Part shown: in pieces, positions 28,891 to 51,289 of the stretch
How positions within the stretch are numbered: the first letter of the stretch is position 1
How the letters are laid out: each line of letters begins with the position of its first letter
Source: Ascaris suum
Lineage: Eukaryota > Nematoda > Chromadorea > Rhabditida > Ascarididae
Reading direction: 5' to 3'
Length of the DNA: 64,000 bases
Assembly (NCBI GenBank): GCA_013433145.1
Contig: CM024171.1
Location: 5,842,565 to 5,906,564 of the forward strand
Notes under the pieces: generated by a model
The model's database searches: none
What the model was told of the DNA's origin: nothing
Seen by the model: the letters and a program-made list of their open reading frames with translations, nothing else
Program-made: the position numbers and the translations under genes

Positions 28891-28899
28891 TCCAAATTT

Positions 28900-31800
28900 G
28901 TTATTGCGATATTTCGAGATGGAAGACAAATAGCTTCACATAAACTATCGCTCAATTTTGAGATGAATCAACATTTAGGTCACATTTCTTCACTGAAACA
29001 TATCTTCATCGATCTCTTTCAAGGCGAAACGGTTTCACATTTCTGCGCAACACATCGTGCAATATGAACGACGAGCAGGATGGATGTGTGCGTTGTTTTA
29101 TATTTCTGAGAAAATGTGATATGACGCCTTGTTATAGAATTATTTCATAGAGTTCTAGTTGCTTAGAGTAATGAATTAGATCGTTAGCAATTATCACTGT
29201 TGTCTATAATATGAAATTTTCGATGTGCTATATGATAGCAGACTACGAAGTAGCTGCCTGCGTTGGCAAGAACCCATATAAGCCGTTACTGATGGCATCA
29301 TGTAAGTACCAATTAAGCTTTTAAAAACAACATTTACCAGTACTCACCTCTACATTTCTATGAACATGATTAACTCTAAACAAATAATATTATGCATATC
29401 AATATGAAAATAAAGCTATTAAAGGTGATTGGTGTATATGTGTCACTGATAGTAAAAGACGCCGAAAGGACTGTAAATAAAGAAGAAGTAACGGAAAAGT
29501 GCCAAAATATAGCGAGAAGTGCTCAAAGTTGTTGAATATTGGCTGTGAAAATGAATGAAATCGCTGTGCCAATTCATCTTACGAGCGATGCGTCTCAAGA
29601 TCCTCTCGTTTCTTCGTCGTGCCAAAAGACCCAACTTTAAATTGCTTCATCTACTTTGAACTGCGTATGCCTAAAATTACTTGTTGATAAACGAGAGCAG
29701 TTTGTAACATGATGGGAAGTGACGTAATGCATCATGAGCTTCTACGAATTAATAAATAACCTCGAATAAGGGTTTCAAACATTACACATGCTCTTCTCTG
29801 AAAAAAGGACAGTATAGAAGCAAAGCAAATTATACGAACTTTCACTCTGGACAGTGAAGCGTCACAAAGTGAACAAAATATTCGAAAATATGTACGGAAA
29901 TATCGCCAAGGTAACAAAATAGCTGCTGAATATACAGTATTTTAAAAAAGAACTGAAACGCTTCTAAAAATGATGGGGGTGATTGATGAGTTAAATTCTG
30001 CTATTCGAGAAGCGCTACTGAGGAGGGAGGGATTCTATTCGAAGAGCAGACATCGGCTAAGAAGATTTTAGAGAGGGAACTTCGTGAGACGGTTTTCAAA
30101 ATCATTGAAATTTATTATTGAAGTTTATAACTATCTTCGAAATATCGAATTATTGAACGTCTAATTAGTGAAATAAAAAAATTGAAAGCAATGGGATTAT
30201 CAGCACAATTTATCCTCATTTTATGCAAAAAGAGGATTACAGCAAAAATAAGAGATGAAACGTGTGCAGATAATAAGCATTATAAAGGTAAGAGGAACGC
30301 AGCTGCGGTTATTTAAGACAAAGGAAATTACTTTAATTTCTAACTGCTTTCCATCATAAGCATTACCTATGTCTTTTTAAGAGGTAAAGTGGCGAATATG
30401 AATGAATATATATGTGATGATAAAATACAGCAACTTCGAAATCTGTTTGTGAATGAAAAAAAACAATCAAAAGCAGTTAATGAAATTTTCATGGAAACCG
30501 ACCGAGAAGCTTTTAGTTGCTCATCAAATTAGATTGAGAAAAAATGATTCGTCCCTTCAAAACCTGATCCATCAATGAAAAAACTTTAGAAGAAAAACGC
30601 TCATAAATGTTACTAAAAGTCTCCAGTATCAGTATTGTCTTTAACGCTAAAAAAGTTATCTTTTTGGCGATAAAACTCACATCTGTGGGAAGCAAGATAT
30701 AACTTTAAAACGAACCTATATCGATCCAAACTCACTCGACCTTTTTTACGGTGGATGCAAAAAATAAACAAATGGAAGACATATAAAATACAAATTCCAA
30801 TTAGCGATAAAAACAGTAACGCATTAGTGATGTATCAATTCAGTTATAGATGTACTGATAAAGAGCAGATGCATAAACATAGCTACGATTTCTTCTGTCA
30901 TAACAGCCTTACATATATAGAACAGAAGATTAAGAAAAGTGGGAGATGAACGCGTGAAAAGTTCATCCGAAAAATTCAAACAAACAAGTGAAGTATTTTA
31001 CAAGAGGGTGAAGAGGAGAAAAGTTCGGAGCTGTAGGGTTGAGATTAACGTCACAACCAATGACGGAAGAATGTTGAGTCGACTCTACACTCAGTGCGAA
31101 TGACAAAGAATATCTTTAGAGCGACGGGGGATTGAAATGCTCTTTGCGAATTACTTTGTGCCTATGCGAAATATCAGTGATTCGCATGTTTTATCCGGTG
31201 AGTGCATTTAATATTTACAGTGAAAACTGTTTTATAGCAAGCTGCATGGCACTCGATTAAAAAATAGAAATGCACCGTGATGAAGGGCAGCAACCAATGT
31301 CTAAGGTGTCTAAGGTGAAAATCTAAGGTAACACACGCCCTAGACGCTACTTGAAGGGAGGAGGGGTGCCGTTATGATGAAGCTATCGAGAGATGTATAC
31401 GAGACGATTCGATTCCGATGCATCTACGCAAATGCACCGGAATCCGTAGCAGATATATGATCAAAGAGAAATCTATAATTAGCGCACTATCTTTCCATAT
31501 GTCACGGGTTCATAATCGTTGTTGATGGCTACATTTATCATGCACAATAAAGGTGAAAGCAAAGTGGCATGTCGCACATCTCCCTATGTGGCAATTGAGT
31601 TCGTTTCAACGATTCATAACACCTTTTTAAAATCGGTCGGTATTTTACCCTTGCGTGATTTTTAAACGCTAAATAAAACTTCAGCAACATAAGTTTATCG
31701 CATTTATTGAATAGATAGATAATTGTAGTAATCGTAAAATGTGTTAATCGGCTATCGCATTTTCGTAATACAAGTGGAGATCCACAATAATTCATTTTAG

Positions 31801-32350
31801 AGAACTTGCATTTTAACTTAGAAGTTTGCAAGCACAATAGCAGGTAGAATTTATTTGCAGTTTTTGATTAAACGCCTCTACTGTTAATATATATGGAGGT
31901 TTATGGCACTAAATTCAACCAAGACTGAATAGATAACCAGAGATAAGGTAAAAACCTAGATGATAAAATATACTTGAGACGACGATTTCAATAGTGAATT
32001 CTTTTAAGTTGCAGAAAGCAAGAGTAACATTGCGGGATAGTGAAACTCTATAGCATTTCCACTGAAGGGAAAGCCGAATACAAATGAATCTCCGCCATGC
32101 CGAGCATTTGCTCACGTTTGTGAGCTGTGGTGGCGAGTTGGGTTTACAAGCAGTGAATCGATAGGATACATCTTCTCGTAGCTTTGACGGTACGAAAAAT
32201 ACCATTAGTACTGTCAGGTACATAATGAGATAATATAACATTTTTGGTTTACAGTCATGCATTTACTGCACCAATACAGCTTTTCTGGTTTATAGTTTTA
32301 CTTACTGCATCAATGTGGTACCAGTTTGCTCGGAATATAACACTATTACG
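28900..32350. other. Gene-poor stretch
   Basis: No supported exon. An open frame at 31915-32262 (-) begins with a hydrophobic, signal-like stretch but lacks splice or family support. Confidence 0.35.
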
Positions 32351-32618
32351 ACGACATAATACCCAAAAACTTGCTTGGAATTGGTGGATTGCTGCTTCAT
32401 TCATGTGAATGTTACTACCTCTTCACTTTCACATCTCTGTCTTTTCTCTTATCTTTCGTGCGGTACCATCACTGACATTTGCAAGCCAACACTTTGCCTG
32501 ACTAATCCAGTAATATTTAATGAATGTTTCTCTGGAGGATTTCCACTTATTGAAGTCAAAATGCATGAATATCTAGTTGCAAAAAAAGAAAGAAACGACG
32601 CTAAGGGAAGGTGAGTGA

Positions 32619-32703
32619 TATGGAATTTTGCAATTACATATGCTAATAAGCCGTTTTCAAAAACTTTCGATATATAATAAAATTTCTGCAGCAATGTAAT
32701 GAT
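32619..32703. repeat. Dispersed repeat, copy 1
   Basis: An 85-bp segment starting TATGGAATTTTGCAATTACA recurs with substitutions at 33315-33400. Both copies translate similarly on the minus strand (LLAYVIAKFHI versus LLAYVITKFHI). That may mean a shared coding ancestor or simply recent duplication of non-coding DNA. Confidence 0.65.
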
Positions 32704-33314
32704 CACCACTCTGCGAATTAACTATCTGTGTCACTCGTCGTTCGCAAAAATCCCCTTAAGCGATTTGTCATTCATTGCGGCTACGATGTAAGACACAGCA
32801 ATAAACTTATCTCACTTTCAAGTAAACAACGAGCGAAATGCTGCGAAACGAAAACAAGTTCTCGTAGGTACTCTCTCATCGTGGGGCGCCCTCTTTTCGA
32901 GCTCCGATCGCCTACTTTTCTTGATTCGATTTTTTTTCTTTGTTTTCCTTCATTTTAAGCAAACGGTTCGAATCATGGAAACGGAAGATACGATAGCACC
33001 TCATATATTGCACAAGATATAGAGGAAATGTCGCGTCGAAATTCTAAAGTTCACTCCTTTTTCTTCAGAGCAGTTTAAGTCCTACTGCCGTTTTTTCTTC
33101 AGGGAAGTTCGTGTTTGGTTTTTATAGCGAAATATGGAAATTTTTTATAATCAGGTTGTTTATGACTGCAAAGCAAATATCTAAGCTAGGCGGCACATTG
33201 AACTCTGACGCCAATAATTGCAATATGACAGAAATATTGCTTAACGCTATAACAAATGAAATTTCTGCATAATTAACGCAATGAGATGCTCATGAATGTT
33301 AGCGGGGACCACAA

Positions 33315-33400
33315 TGTGGAATTTTGTAATCACATACGCTAATAAAGCAATTTCAAGAATTTTCAACAGATAATAAAACGTATGCAAATAATGTGGTGAT
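33315..33400. repeat. Dispersed repeat, copy 2
   Basis: Second copy of the segment at 32619-32703, in the same orientation and about 700 bp away. It contains TGGAATTTTGTAATCACATA and ends near an ATGCAAAT octamer. Confidence 0.65.
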
Positions 33401-33409
33401 ATTGCACAA

Positions 33410-35860
33410 CATAATGGTAGATATTCGTTGTTGTGCTGAATGAATGCAAACACCTTAGTTGAATAGGAGCCGTTCGATTTCCGATGTGAATTAGAGACGA
33501 CTATGAAATTCGAGCTTTGCGAGACCTACTCAAAAAAGATTGACGAACGTTTAATAGACGCATAAGAAAAACGTTATTTGCTACAACTATGAATATTTTA
33601 TTCAACTCCATTGCACATATATATCTTAGTGTATAGATGTGGAATTTTTTATGCAATATTCAAAAATGACATCGCTAACGCATCAAGAATTAGTTCGAAA
33701 TTTATTGTTGTGAGTACTTCAATGATCTAATTAAATCGGGAAATGAAATTATCACATGAATGATCAATCCCTCAAGTACTTTTTAGATTTATTGGATAAG
33801 AAAGGAGTTTTATTGAAAAATGACGTGTTAAGAGTGAGATGAAAAAGCTCTTTATATTCTAGAAAATTTGCAACATACAAATAATCTCAAGAATGATGTG
33901 TGAAAACTTCAAATTCTTCTTTTGAATGCACTTCCGTAAATTAGCTTTGCAAAAATATCTTAGAACAAGCCATGTCTGTGCATGTGTATGTGTGCGTCTG
34001 CCTGTAGGCGTGTCTGTCTCAGCGATGGTTTCAAGGGGCTCAGTGGATAGAAATGTTATGACCACGACGGATACCATAGATGATATCTTGCATTATACTT
34101 CACGTTGATCGATCAACTGTGAAAGGAATTATAGACATTTTAAAGGCGCAAAAAATTGCACCTACTTCGCACTAGTCCACACCAGTCGGGTCATAAAAGT
34201 GAATGTTTTGTGGAAGGTTTACACGGCAGCTCAGGTCATCCAGAATATTCTGCACATTTTACTTATTGTTCGTACTTTGTTGAAAGTAGCTAATGCGAAG
34301 AGCGGAATGCGGAAAGCGCATATCGCTGGATCGAGACGACTGATCATCCAGAATATACTTATTGTTCGTACATTCTATGCGTACAGCAAAAGCTTGACTT
34401 CTGGAACGAACCCTCCTTTCCAAATATGCCCTATATTGCTTCGCTTGAACTCTCCCTTATATGACTTTTTTCGCAAATTCAGATAAAAGCGAAAAGTGTA
34501 GACAGGAGGAAAATCGAACCCGGGTACTTCGCTATCCTGGAGAGAGCAGTTATTGATCAATATTTATTTATACAACCGGTTGGACTTGTCCGACCTTATC
34601 TTTGATTTGATTTGCCAAGCATGCTCCAAATTTGCGGAATATAAGGGAGAAGAAAGAAAACTTGGATTATTCTATTCGAGGACCCAAATCAATAGAGACA
34701 GTGAGAAAGTTCGGCCAAGTGAATAACAGAGATTGGTAATGAGTGGTGAAAAGTTAACAATAGATGGCAACATTTGCTACACAACTTCTACATCCGAATT
34801 AGGCATGCTAATAAAACGGGCAAAATGTTGCATTTAATCCATCGTAATTTATAAAATTTGATAGCTCCCCTTTGAAACTCACAAATCAATGAGATGAAAG
34901 CACGAAACTATTTAAGACCGCCGTTGAGGAAGTAAAATTCAAGCGGAAACGCAGGATATATTCGATTTTCTACACATTTATTACGCTATTGTAGATGTTT
35001 CCACTCTCTCCTTTGAAGCCTTTCATGCCAATGAGCATAACACAACAACATATCTAAGCACTGTTGTGAAGCATAATTAAATATCGCTATATTTCAGAAT
35101 AAACAGAACGTTGGTTTCATAATGGAGATATGCGAAAAGAGTTTAAGCATAAAGAAAAAACTCTCGTCTTAATAACTTCAAGACGCAAGCAAAGTACAAC
35201 GACGCAACGAAAGAACATCAAAGATCACCAAAATACTGTAAAGTGTTTTTGAGGGGTTTTTTGGGGGTATCAAAAGAAAAAGAGCTTGATGTTTCGTAAT
35301 CTTGATTTCTGATCACTAAAATTTTGTCTTCACTGTTCCAAAAAACATTACTGCTCTTAACTGTATGATAAAAGTTTAAGCGAACTGCAATTCGGTAATG
35401 CAGTTCCCTTAAACATTCAGATGTTCAGCAAACGACTATCGCAAATTCAGATTAAAACTGCAATCTCCTAGATTTACTGACATAAGAAAATAGAGAAAAG
35501 TTATGGTACTGCATAAAATGGTATTTATGCGTGAGGGCTTGACTTTGCGAGTTTCTGTTTTGACGGGAAGAAAGAAAGGAAGGACGAGGAGCAAAGTGGA
35601 TGAGCAGAGAAAAGGAAGAAAGGAACTCGAGGAATTTATAAAAAGAAAAGAGACTGGACTCGAGAACCATTATAACAGTGTATATCAGGCAACTTCATAT
35701 CATTTAGCTCGGAAATCAACCCGTTTAGGCAGCAAATCATTTAGATATGACTAATAACGAACGAATTCAGCGTCTCTGCCAGAAAAGCGACTCGTTTAAT
35801 AGGGCAAATCATCTCATATCTCCTTGAACTACATCACGGACCATATACGGGCCTCAACAC
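33410..35860. other. Gene-poor stretch with a short duplication
   Basis: No supported gene. A short segment, TCATCCAGAATATTCT followed by ACTTATTGTTCGTAC, at 34237-34277 recurs at 34344-34371, so part of an open frame here is duplicated sequence. Confidence 0.35.
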
Positions 35861-35875
35861 ACCACGAAAATGACG

Positions 35876-36178
35876 ATACGAGCTATGAGCGTCGATCTAT
35901 TTGCCGAACATCCGCTGTTTTCCTTCATACAGATTACAATCGCTTCATCGCGAATTCCATTTCGATTAAGAGAAGGAGAAGAGGTCGATAAACTAACGAG
36001 GGAACATGTGTCGTTATGGGAAAGAATCCGATATTCGAGGGTTCTCGTCGGATGTCCCGAGAACTGCAATATTCTTGACATCCTCACACAACCTGCTTTC
36101 AACGCAGTCAAGAACATTCAGAAATTTTCATACGACTTCAGCGTGTTATATGCTGCTTTATTTTTTCCCTCATCCTGA
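35876..36178 (+). CDS. Possible exon or small ORF, product unknown
   Basis: An open frame of about 100 codons from an ATG at 35885 or upstream to TGA at 36176-36178. Codon use and GC content are more coding-like than in the flanks. The middle part is charged (REGEEVDKLTREHVSLWER) and the rest mixed. I recognise no domain, and no clear splice partner was found. It may be an exon, a decayed gene or chance. Confidence 0.25.
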   Translation: MRAMSVDLFAEHPLFSFIQITIASSRIPFRLREGEEVDKLTREHVSLWERIRYSRVLVGCPENCNILDILTQPAFNAVKNIQKFSYDFSVLYAALFFPSS

Positions 36179-36189
36179 GGTCACCAGTA

Positions 36190-39100
36190 ACAATATCCCG
36201 CAAAAGCAGAAGGTGGGGGGGGGGGTTAAAGTTCAAGGGACCAAAGGTTCGAAGATCTGCTAAAATAAAGACGTAGAATTCAACCTTTGAAAAAGTAGAT
36301 ATGTGAACAGAAACCATACAACACCAGCAAAAAGCAATGGTTTGTTGAAATGAAGGTGGAAAGGTGCTAATGTCTTGATCATTGGCTAATGAAATGGAAA
36401 CAACGATTGGGTGCTAGACATCAGACGTCGTAGTGTGACGATCCCTGCAGTTCAAGTTGGAGAACAAACACGCTTACAATTTACTGCGATCTGAGCGCAT
36501 ATCGCACTATCTATTCAATCATTCCCTTACGCTTGCATACCCATGTGTATCGATAAAGCAAACGTTCTCCCGTCCAATGATTTCTGCGAACATTTTTGCG
36601 CAATTCTATGCCTATCAAATTAACCGTCTTCGAAACTACACGACATTGAATCTATTATGTACATTTGAAACTAATAGAAGAACGATTTTATCCACAAATT
36701 AGCGCCTTAAAACAATTTCAGTAATAACAAACGGGTCAACGAAATTCTTTTTCGTCATGGAAAGTTGAGTTCTCTCATGCGATTCGAATAAGGCAGCTGC
36801 AGAATTCTTGAAAGACAACGTTGATTGCTTTCATAAACACAAACTTTGCCTATTCTCAGAAACCTCCCATAACGCCTTATTTCATTGCTTTATAGAAAGC
36901 AACTCTACATGGACGGAACGATAACTTTACCTTGATAATAAGACAGCTTGAATGAACCCGATGAACCCACTCGTTCGTCCACAACTTCTCGCTAAAAATT
37001 TTAGGAGAACAGAGATCGCCGCCTCCTCAACACTCCACCTCTAAACTGTGGGTAATCAACGGTTTTCTCACACATATCGATATGATATGACTGGCATTTC
37101 TCACGATTAGTGACAAGCAAGTTAAGGTTACTTCTAAGAAAGCTGAGATGAAATTAATTTCTGATGAATGTGTTTCTCGCTGATAATCAAACAAAATCTG
37201 TCAACAGATCATTAGATCACAACGGTCTCAGTAAACGTTTGCATTCATCAACGAGATGAGCAGTGCAGGTGAAAAACAGTGCACACAATTGCATTTTATT
37301 AGTTACAGTTACTGATGTGATGTGAAATAGGCGATTTCATGACTGCAGTGCTGCTGAGAGGTGTTAGGGCACATCAGTGGAACAGCATACGATCGGAGGG
37401 GATGCGATCAAATGGAATCAACATTGAAAATTTTGATCATCAGATGGCACAATTTTGATGCAACAAACAATAGAGATATCTATCGGCTGGAATGCGTTGT
37501 GACCAAAGATCAGTTATTTGTTGTAAGACGATAGCGAAAAAACCATTACGACTATTCGAGCGAACAATTGGGAGTGCAATAAATATCAAATATTGATGAA
37601 ATAAGAACAATACTGTGGTGGGTTGATATCGGCGAGCAGTGAGCGATATGGCAATGGATTTCTTTGCGATAAATTCTTTCTTTACGAAATTCAATAAGAA
37701 TTTGGAACTGAATCACTTATGAAGAAATGCAATGAGAATTTGCAATAAAGTCACTTAAACAAAATGTAATGAGGATCTGCAATAGAATCAGTCATAACAA
37801 GATGTGATAAAAATATGTTGAATGAGGTATATAAGCGGGTAAAAAATGAATGCCGTTCGATTACAAAGGTAAGTCCTAGCAATATGCTTTTGCAATTTAA
37901 AATATCAGTCCCAAATACTTATCATCCAATACACAAGACATAATACTAGAAAAACTCGAACAATCGAAGTACCCAACGCATAGTCCAACTAAAAAACTCA
38001 GACTGAAGTTTTGAGTCAGCACTGTGTAAAAATAAGCGACCTACAACTTAATTTGAGCTTATTTGAAGGTACCAAATTTTGTAGACGGCTTATAATTTTA
38101 AATAATGAAGCATATTTTCTATATAGGTGACATCTTCTTTTTCACCTCAATGAGCATATTTCATCTCAGTCTATTATTAGCAATTTAGGTCGTAGGTGGC
38201 ACGCCAAAACTGCCTTTCCGGTTCAACGCACTTTATAGCAGATATCATCTTTCCTTAGGTGAAATATTCCAAATTGTTGAGTAAATGACTTTATCCTGAA
38301 AACAAAGGTTTCCAAGGAACCCGGTAAGAGAAGAGAGTGGAAAAGTCTGTAGATGGCCAGATGACAACGGAAATTTGCGCAAAATTCCGGATCTGAAGCA
38401 TCTGAGAGACTAGACAACTAACTAAGAACACATCCGACGAGCACTTTCACGCTATTTACGAAGGGTAGTCCAGAAATTCAGGGCCTTGGTCTACTCCACA
38501 ATCGCTGAGTCTTTGCGGTGATTAGACAATATCATAATGAAAGAGTGCCCTGTTTAACCTAACCTACAGTTAAGATGTTTTTGTCGAATCCTTTTGGTGC
38601 TTAGTTGAGCGGAACATCGAAATAAGGGTGATGCATTTTTTAAATTAAGAGGACAGTGCTTCGCATAAATGAACAGGTTGCTTCAGAAATATAACGGCAT
38701 ACGTCCGCAACACGCTAAACGGACGAGAACGCAGCGCAATCATCGTGGTGATGATGGATCTACAGTAGATCGATGAGTGTGACGTCATCGACTTGCGAAC
38801 AAAGCAAATCGCGATCGGTTATGATCGTTCGCATTCAATCGATGCTGAATGCGACAAGATGATCTGATCGTCCGAGGAATATATAAACATCAATTTCTAT
38901 ACCAAAATCAATTTCTGTACTACAATTAGTCTCATTTCATAAGCTCCCCTTGCAGATAGACTTTCATTCGGCTCCCTCAACGAAACAAACGCAATAGAGT
39001 ACAAAATAGAACAAGAATTGGAACATTGCTGAATAACGTGGAAGGTGCTTAGCATACACTTACTGCTTAGAATTTTCGTTGCTAAGTGACCGAGTACGAA

Positions 39101-42100
39101 AGAGACATCTCATGAGTATAGAAAACGATACCACAAATTTGTAGTTTACTTTATGAACGCTAACAATTTCAAAAGCATTATAGATACGTTTAATGAGCGG
39201 ATATTTAGTTCGTATATACGTGATATCGAAAAAGATTTTAATTTTTGAGGATTCTGTGGTAATGACTGTAAAGAATTGATACACAACTATAAGAGGGCAA
39301 TAATGCTGAAGAAACATATAACGTGGTGCTTCTTTGATCTGATAGTAAGGAAAAAACGCTTATTTATTTGACGCTGTATCTTTAGGACTCAATAAATGCG
39401 GTTATATGTGCCATCACCAAAATAGCACGTGATTTTAGTAACTCCCCACCCCCTCCCCCCGTAACAACTAGGTGAGCGGTATAGGAAACATAATGCATCA
39501 AAACGTTACGCTAGAAAAGTCAAGCGCCCGATCTTCAAAAAACCAACGCGGCAAGATCTCTTTTCCTGCGGATGTGGTTTGACGCAACAGACGCTTCACG
39601 TGACAAGGAAACGCTTAGCACCGCTACCATTCATATGACGGGTAAAAGGAAGTCAAGGTAAAAAGTAAAAAGTTTGGAAAGTTGGCGAACACCTCTGACA
39701 ACTACTGCGTCGCAACACAGAATTGTTATTGAAAATATAATGGTCACAGTCCTCAGGTAACGCTCAAAACTTCTCATATCATGAACGCATTAGGATTTAT
39801 AACCACGCACTTACTTGCCGCAGGGAAGTAGGGTGGGAAGGAGCGGTCGGAAGAACAGACGGCCGAATTGAGAGCAACTTCGAGATTTTAAGGGTGAGCA
39901 ATCAAAATCCTAAAAGACCACATGAACTGAAACACGACTACTTCAGCCGAATGAAGGAAAGTTCGTCATAAAATCCATAAAAACTTGAGAGGCATTTACT
40001 CCTCCCTAATGTCTGAGTGAAAAACATCCCAACAACAACAGTTGCTCACCATCAGCACACCAATGTGTTATCCAAAAATGCTGCCAACTTAAAAACAATT
40101 GTCACCGTAAAGTTGAATGTTTTTCTAGATGACACGATGTGCCGCAATGAACGACACGACACGTCTAAATCCCAATTACGGGAAAACCGCCTTTACAACT
40201 TTTTTCATTTTCACTTATCGATTAGTTCGACATGTTGGTAATGATTAACTTAGGAAGTTGTTTGCAGGAAGCAAATGGACTCGGAAATAGAGGATGACGC
40301 GGGCTGAAGAAAAGCTTTCTAATTGAAACTGCTGAGTTGCGGGTTGGCTTAAATTCCTTTTTATTTCTACGATAGCGCAATGTCATGTGCAGCAACTGTT
40401 TCCCTCCCTGCTCCCCACCCCTCGCCGACAACACTCTTTACTGTGCTGCATGTTTTGCATAATATACTGCTTTAAGCGATGCCACACAAATGGGCTACAA
40501 ATTCTGCGCTTCTTCTCTGTTACAGATACAAATCTTAGAAAGAAGCAAAACAAATGTAAAACGTGTGAGTGTGAATTGCAACAACTACGTAAAATAGCCT
40601 TTTTGAGGGAATGTGAGGAGGACGGGAGAGAGGGGGGGGGGGGGAACAAAACGCTGAGAAAGATAAATACAACGCTTTCTGGAATTAAAAACAAATCTCA
40701 GTGGTAGACCTAGACCACTTAAACACTTTGCTCTAGGAATATTGTATCACAGCAAGTGCCTTAGTTTGTACATGACTGTTTTGAATTGACGAAACAGGAA
40801 ACAGTATATTCGACCTTCTAATATAGCGACACATAAAATCATCACTAAAACATAAGAACTCTACCATCGGAACTCAATGTATCTATCCAAGTGAGCATCA
40901 GAAAATTAACAGAAATGCATGTACACGTATTATGAAGAACTCTATCGTCCACATTAAAGATATAGTAACAAGAGAAAGTCGCAGTGAAAGGCTCTCTCCA
41001 CAGTCGTTCACCATCTCATTCCTAAAACCTTTAATTAATCGAATATTCCACTCCACATCCTCCGGAAAAATAATGCGTTGATTCCTAAGATTGATAAGCA
41101 GATTCCTTCCCATTAATAAGCATGAAACTCCATGGATCTTCCCTCGTTCCCTTCCATTAATTGAAAGCATGAATTTTCCGTAAAAAAAGGTAAAACTCCC
41201 TAAAGACATCTCAACCAGCAAGAGTGAACTCAACTCCCAGCTCAAAACAACACCGACTAATCACCATTCAACGATAGGTTGTAAACAACATAAGAAATAA
41301 ACTTGAAGCAAAGATCGAAGATGATACCCGAAATATAACAGATAATAAATCTCTAAAAACACTTTACATGTGATTGAACATAGCTAAAATATTGTACAAG
41401 AACAATGTGAAACAGATCTGCGAAGAGTGAAAATCATCGATAAGGCACACCAAATTGCAGTCAGGAACAAGCAGTTGCAAAAACCGCTGTGCCAGACATC
41501 CCCCCCCCCTCCACGAGGGAGACTTTTAGTGAACTCAAATATCCCCCAAATGCATTCAGCCATTCTTCGGAAATTCCATTCCAACAGAAATGAGTATATG
41601 CAACGGAAATTTACAAAATGCATTCACTTTCGGGAAGTCAATTCGCATTTTTCTTCAAATGCCCCAAAAAATTTATGCCGCTGGAAGACCCCGTAAAGCC
41701 ATTTTTCAATTGCATCGAAAAAAGATGCAACCACGCTGAATCGCAACGTAAACAAATTGCTGCCATAAAAATATACATGCACAAAACACAGAAACTCATT
41801 TTGGTTTAAACGAAAACGCAATTATATCTGCGCAATACCAAAGAAATGGACCATACGGCGTCCAAGAAAAAGAGAGACTTGTGAGGAGAACGGATACGGC
41901 CACGGATTGAAGTGAAGCGCGCAACATTCGCTCTCAGGTTTGTGGAAATAAAATGACTGCTAGACGATGTAACAAGCAGGTGAGATCACCAATCTATAAG
42001 ACCATTCTTGGTGTGGCATTAGACTGTAACGTTGCATTCAACAGTCAATGCTGGATTAGCACCAATTCTCCCTCTATCATTACAAATTCACTAATCATCC

Positions 42101-42950
42101 CCGCTTCACGCTAACTCCTCTTGTTACTCTCCTATCGAAAAAACACTCAATAATAAGCTTGTATCGATGGGTGCTATCGACAGTCAATTGCAGGCGCATC
42201 GAAGCAAGCGTATATGTCACCAGTATGCAATCCCACCTAAAAAAATTACCGCGAATTCTTCGACCGCAAAATAATAAACATGTAGCAAATGGCTAAAGAT
42301 TACAATTCCATATATTTTTTACAGTAGAGTGACCATAAGCGTAAATTTAATAACCCACACGAAAGTACTCCACTTATGCAACAGAGAAACGATACTAAAA
42401 ATGAATTAGACGATGAAAGGAAGTGAACTGAGCACAAATAAGTGTCATAACTGGGCACGCAACAGCGAAACTCGTAAATACCTATAAAAGAAGAGAAGAA
42501 GAAAGACAGCGTACGAGCGAAGAAAGTATACGCTAGAATGAACTACCGTATGTGAGCTAAAAACAATAAAAGGGTGTGAGAAAAAAACAATTAAAAATAC
42601 CAACACAGGTAGAATGAAGAAGAATCAAAAACTGATTTATAAACTAACAGATTGGCTGCATCAAAAAGTTCACCTTTATGTAGCTCCTCTAGGTTCAAAA
42701 ACTACCTCCCCGCAGCCCTCTTTAATCAACGTTTCCCTCAATCACTTCTGTAAATTCCATTAATACTTAAGCTTCGTTCCATAAATTTGACTTTTAGATA
42801 CATTAACCTTGCTTAAGTTGTGCATAAAATAGCCCAATCTGCAGTAAAAGTGACTAGTTATGAGCTTCCACAAAGAATCGATACACGCAACTATACTGAA
42901 TGGAGACAAGAGCATTGCAAAAATTTGAGATACAAGTCGCACAAGAGAAC
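36190..42950. other. Gene-poor stretch
   Basis: No supported exon. Notable items are a G tract near 36213, a degenerate repeat at 37685-37808, a TGACGTCA site at 38780 with a small hairpin at 38829-38854, a C tract near 39448, and G or C tracts near 40631 and 41502. The frame at 40898-41245 (-) lies in sequence with internal GGAAT-rich repetition and is not supported as a gene. Confidence 0.35.
37685..37808. repeat. Degenerate tandem repeat, about 38-bp unit
   Basis: Three to four imperfect units, each resembling AAATGCAATGAGAATTTGCA followed by a TGAATCACTTA-like end. The divergence is high. Confidence 0.5.
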
Positions 42951-42953
42951 AGC

Positions 42954-43056
<103 letters not shown>

Positions 43057-43432
43057 AAAGGAAATAATACAGAAACGAGTGCCAATTCAAGAGATGATCA
43101 TACGCTACCGTCGATGCTGTCGAAAGAAATCGAACGAGCTTGCTGAAATTGAAGATGTTTTTCTACAGAAATGAAGATTATAACAGACCAGTAGCCTTTC
43201 CTTATCCCGTAGGTTGTCTCATTACCAACTCTGCTTGCAATATAACTGTCAATGTATCTTTTCCGCCACCCCTTTTCCGGTCTATCTTATTTTCAACGAC
43301 GAAACAACAAATCAGTTTCAATAAATACTGAGTCCATTTCGGTAATTAGGCCAGAAATTTAGCTCGAATGAAAGGTCTCCTACCCAGAGGCGACCAGATA
43401 TATTTCTTGCAAACCGCCAATATTTTATGAAA

Positions 43433-51286
<7,854 letters not shown>

Positions 51287-51289
<3 letters not shown>

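Noticed and set aside
34505..34560. tRNA-like B box (GGGTTCGATTTTCC on the minus strand)
   Set aside because: No A box, anticodon stem or acceptor stem could be paired around it.
40898..41245. A 115-codon minus-strand frame
   Set aside because: The DNA has internal GGAAT-rich repetition, and the translation has no motif or splice support.
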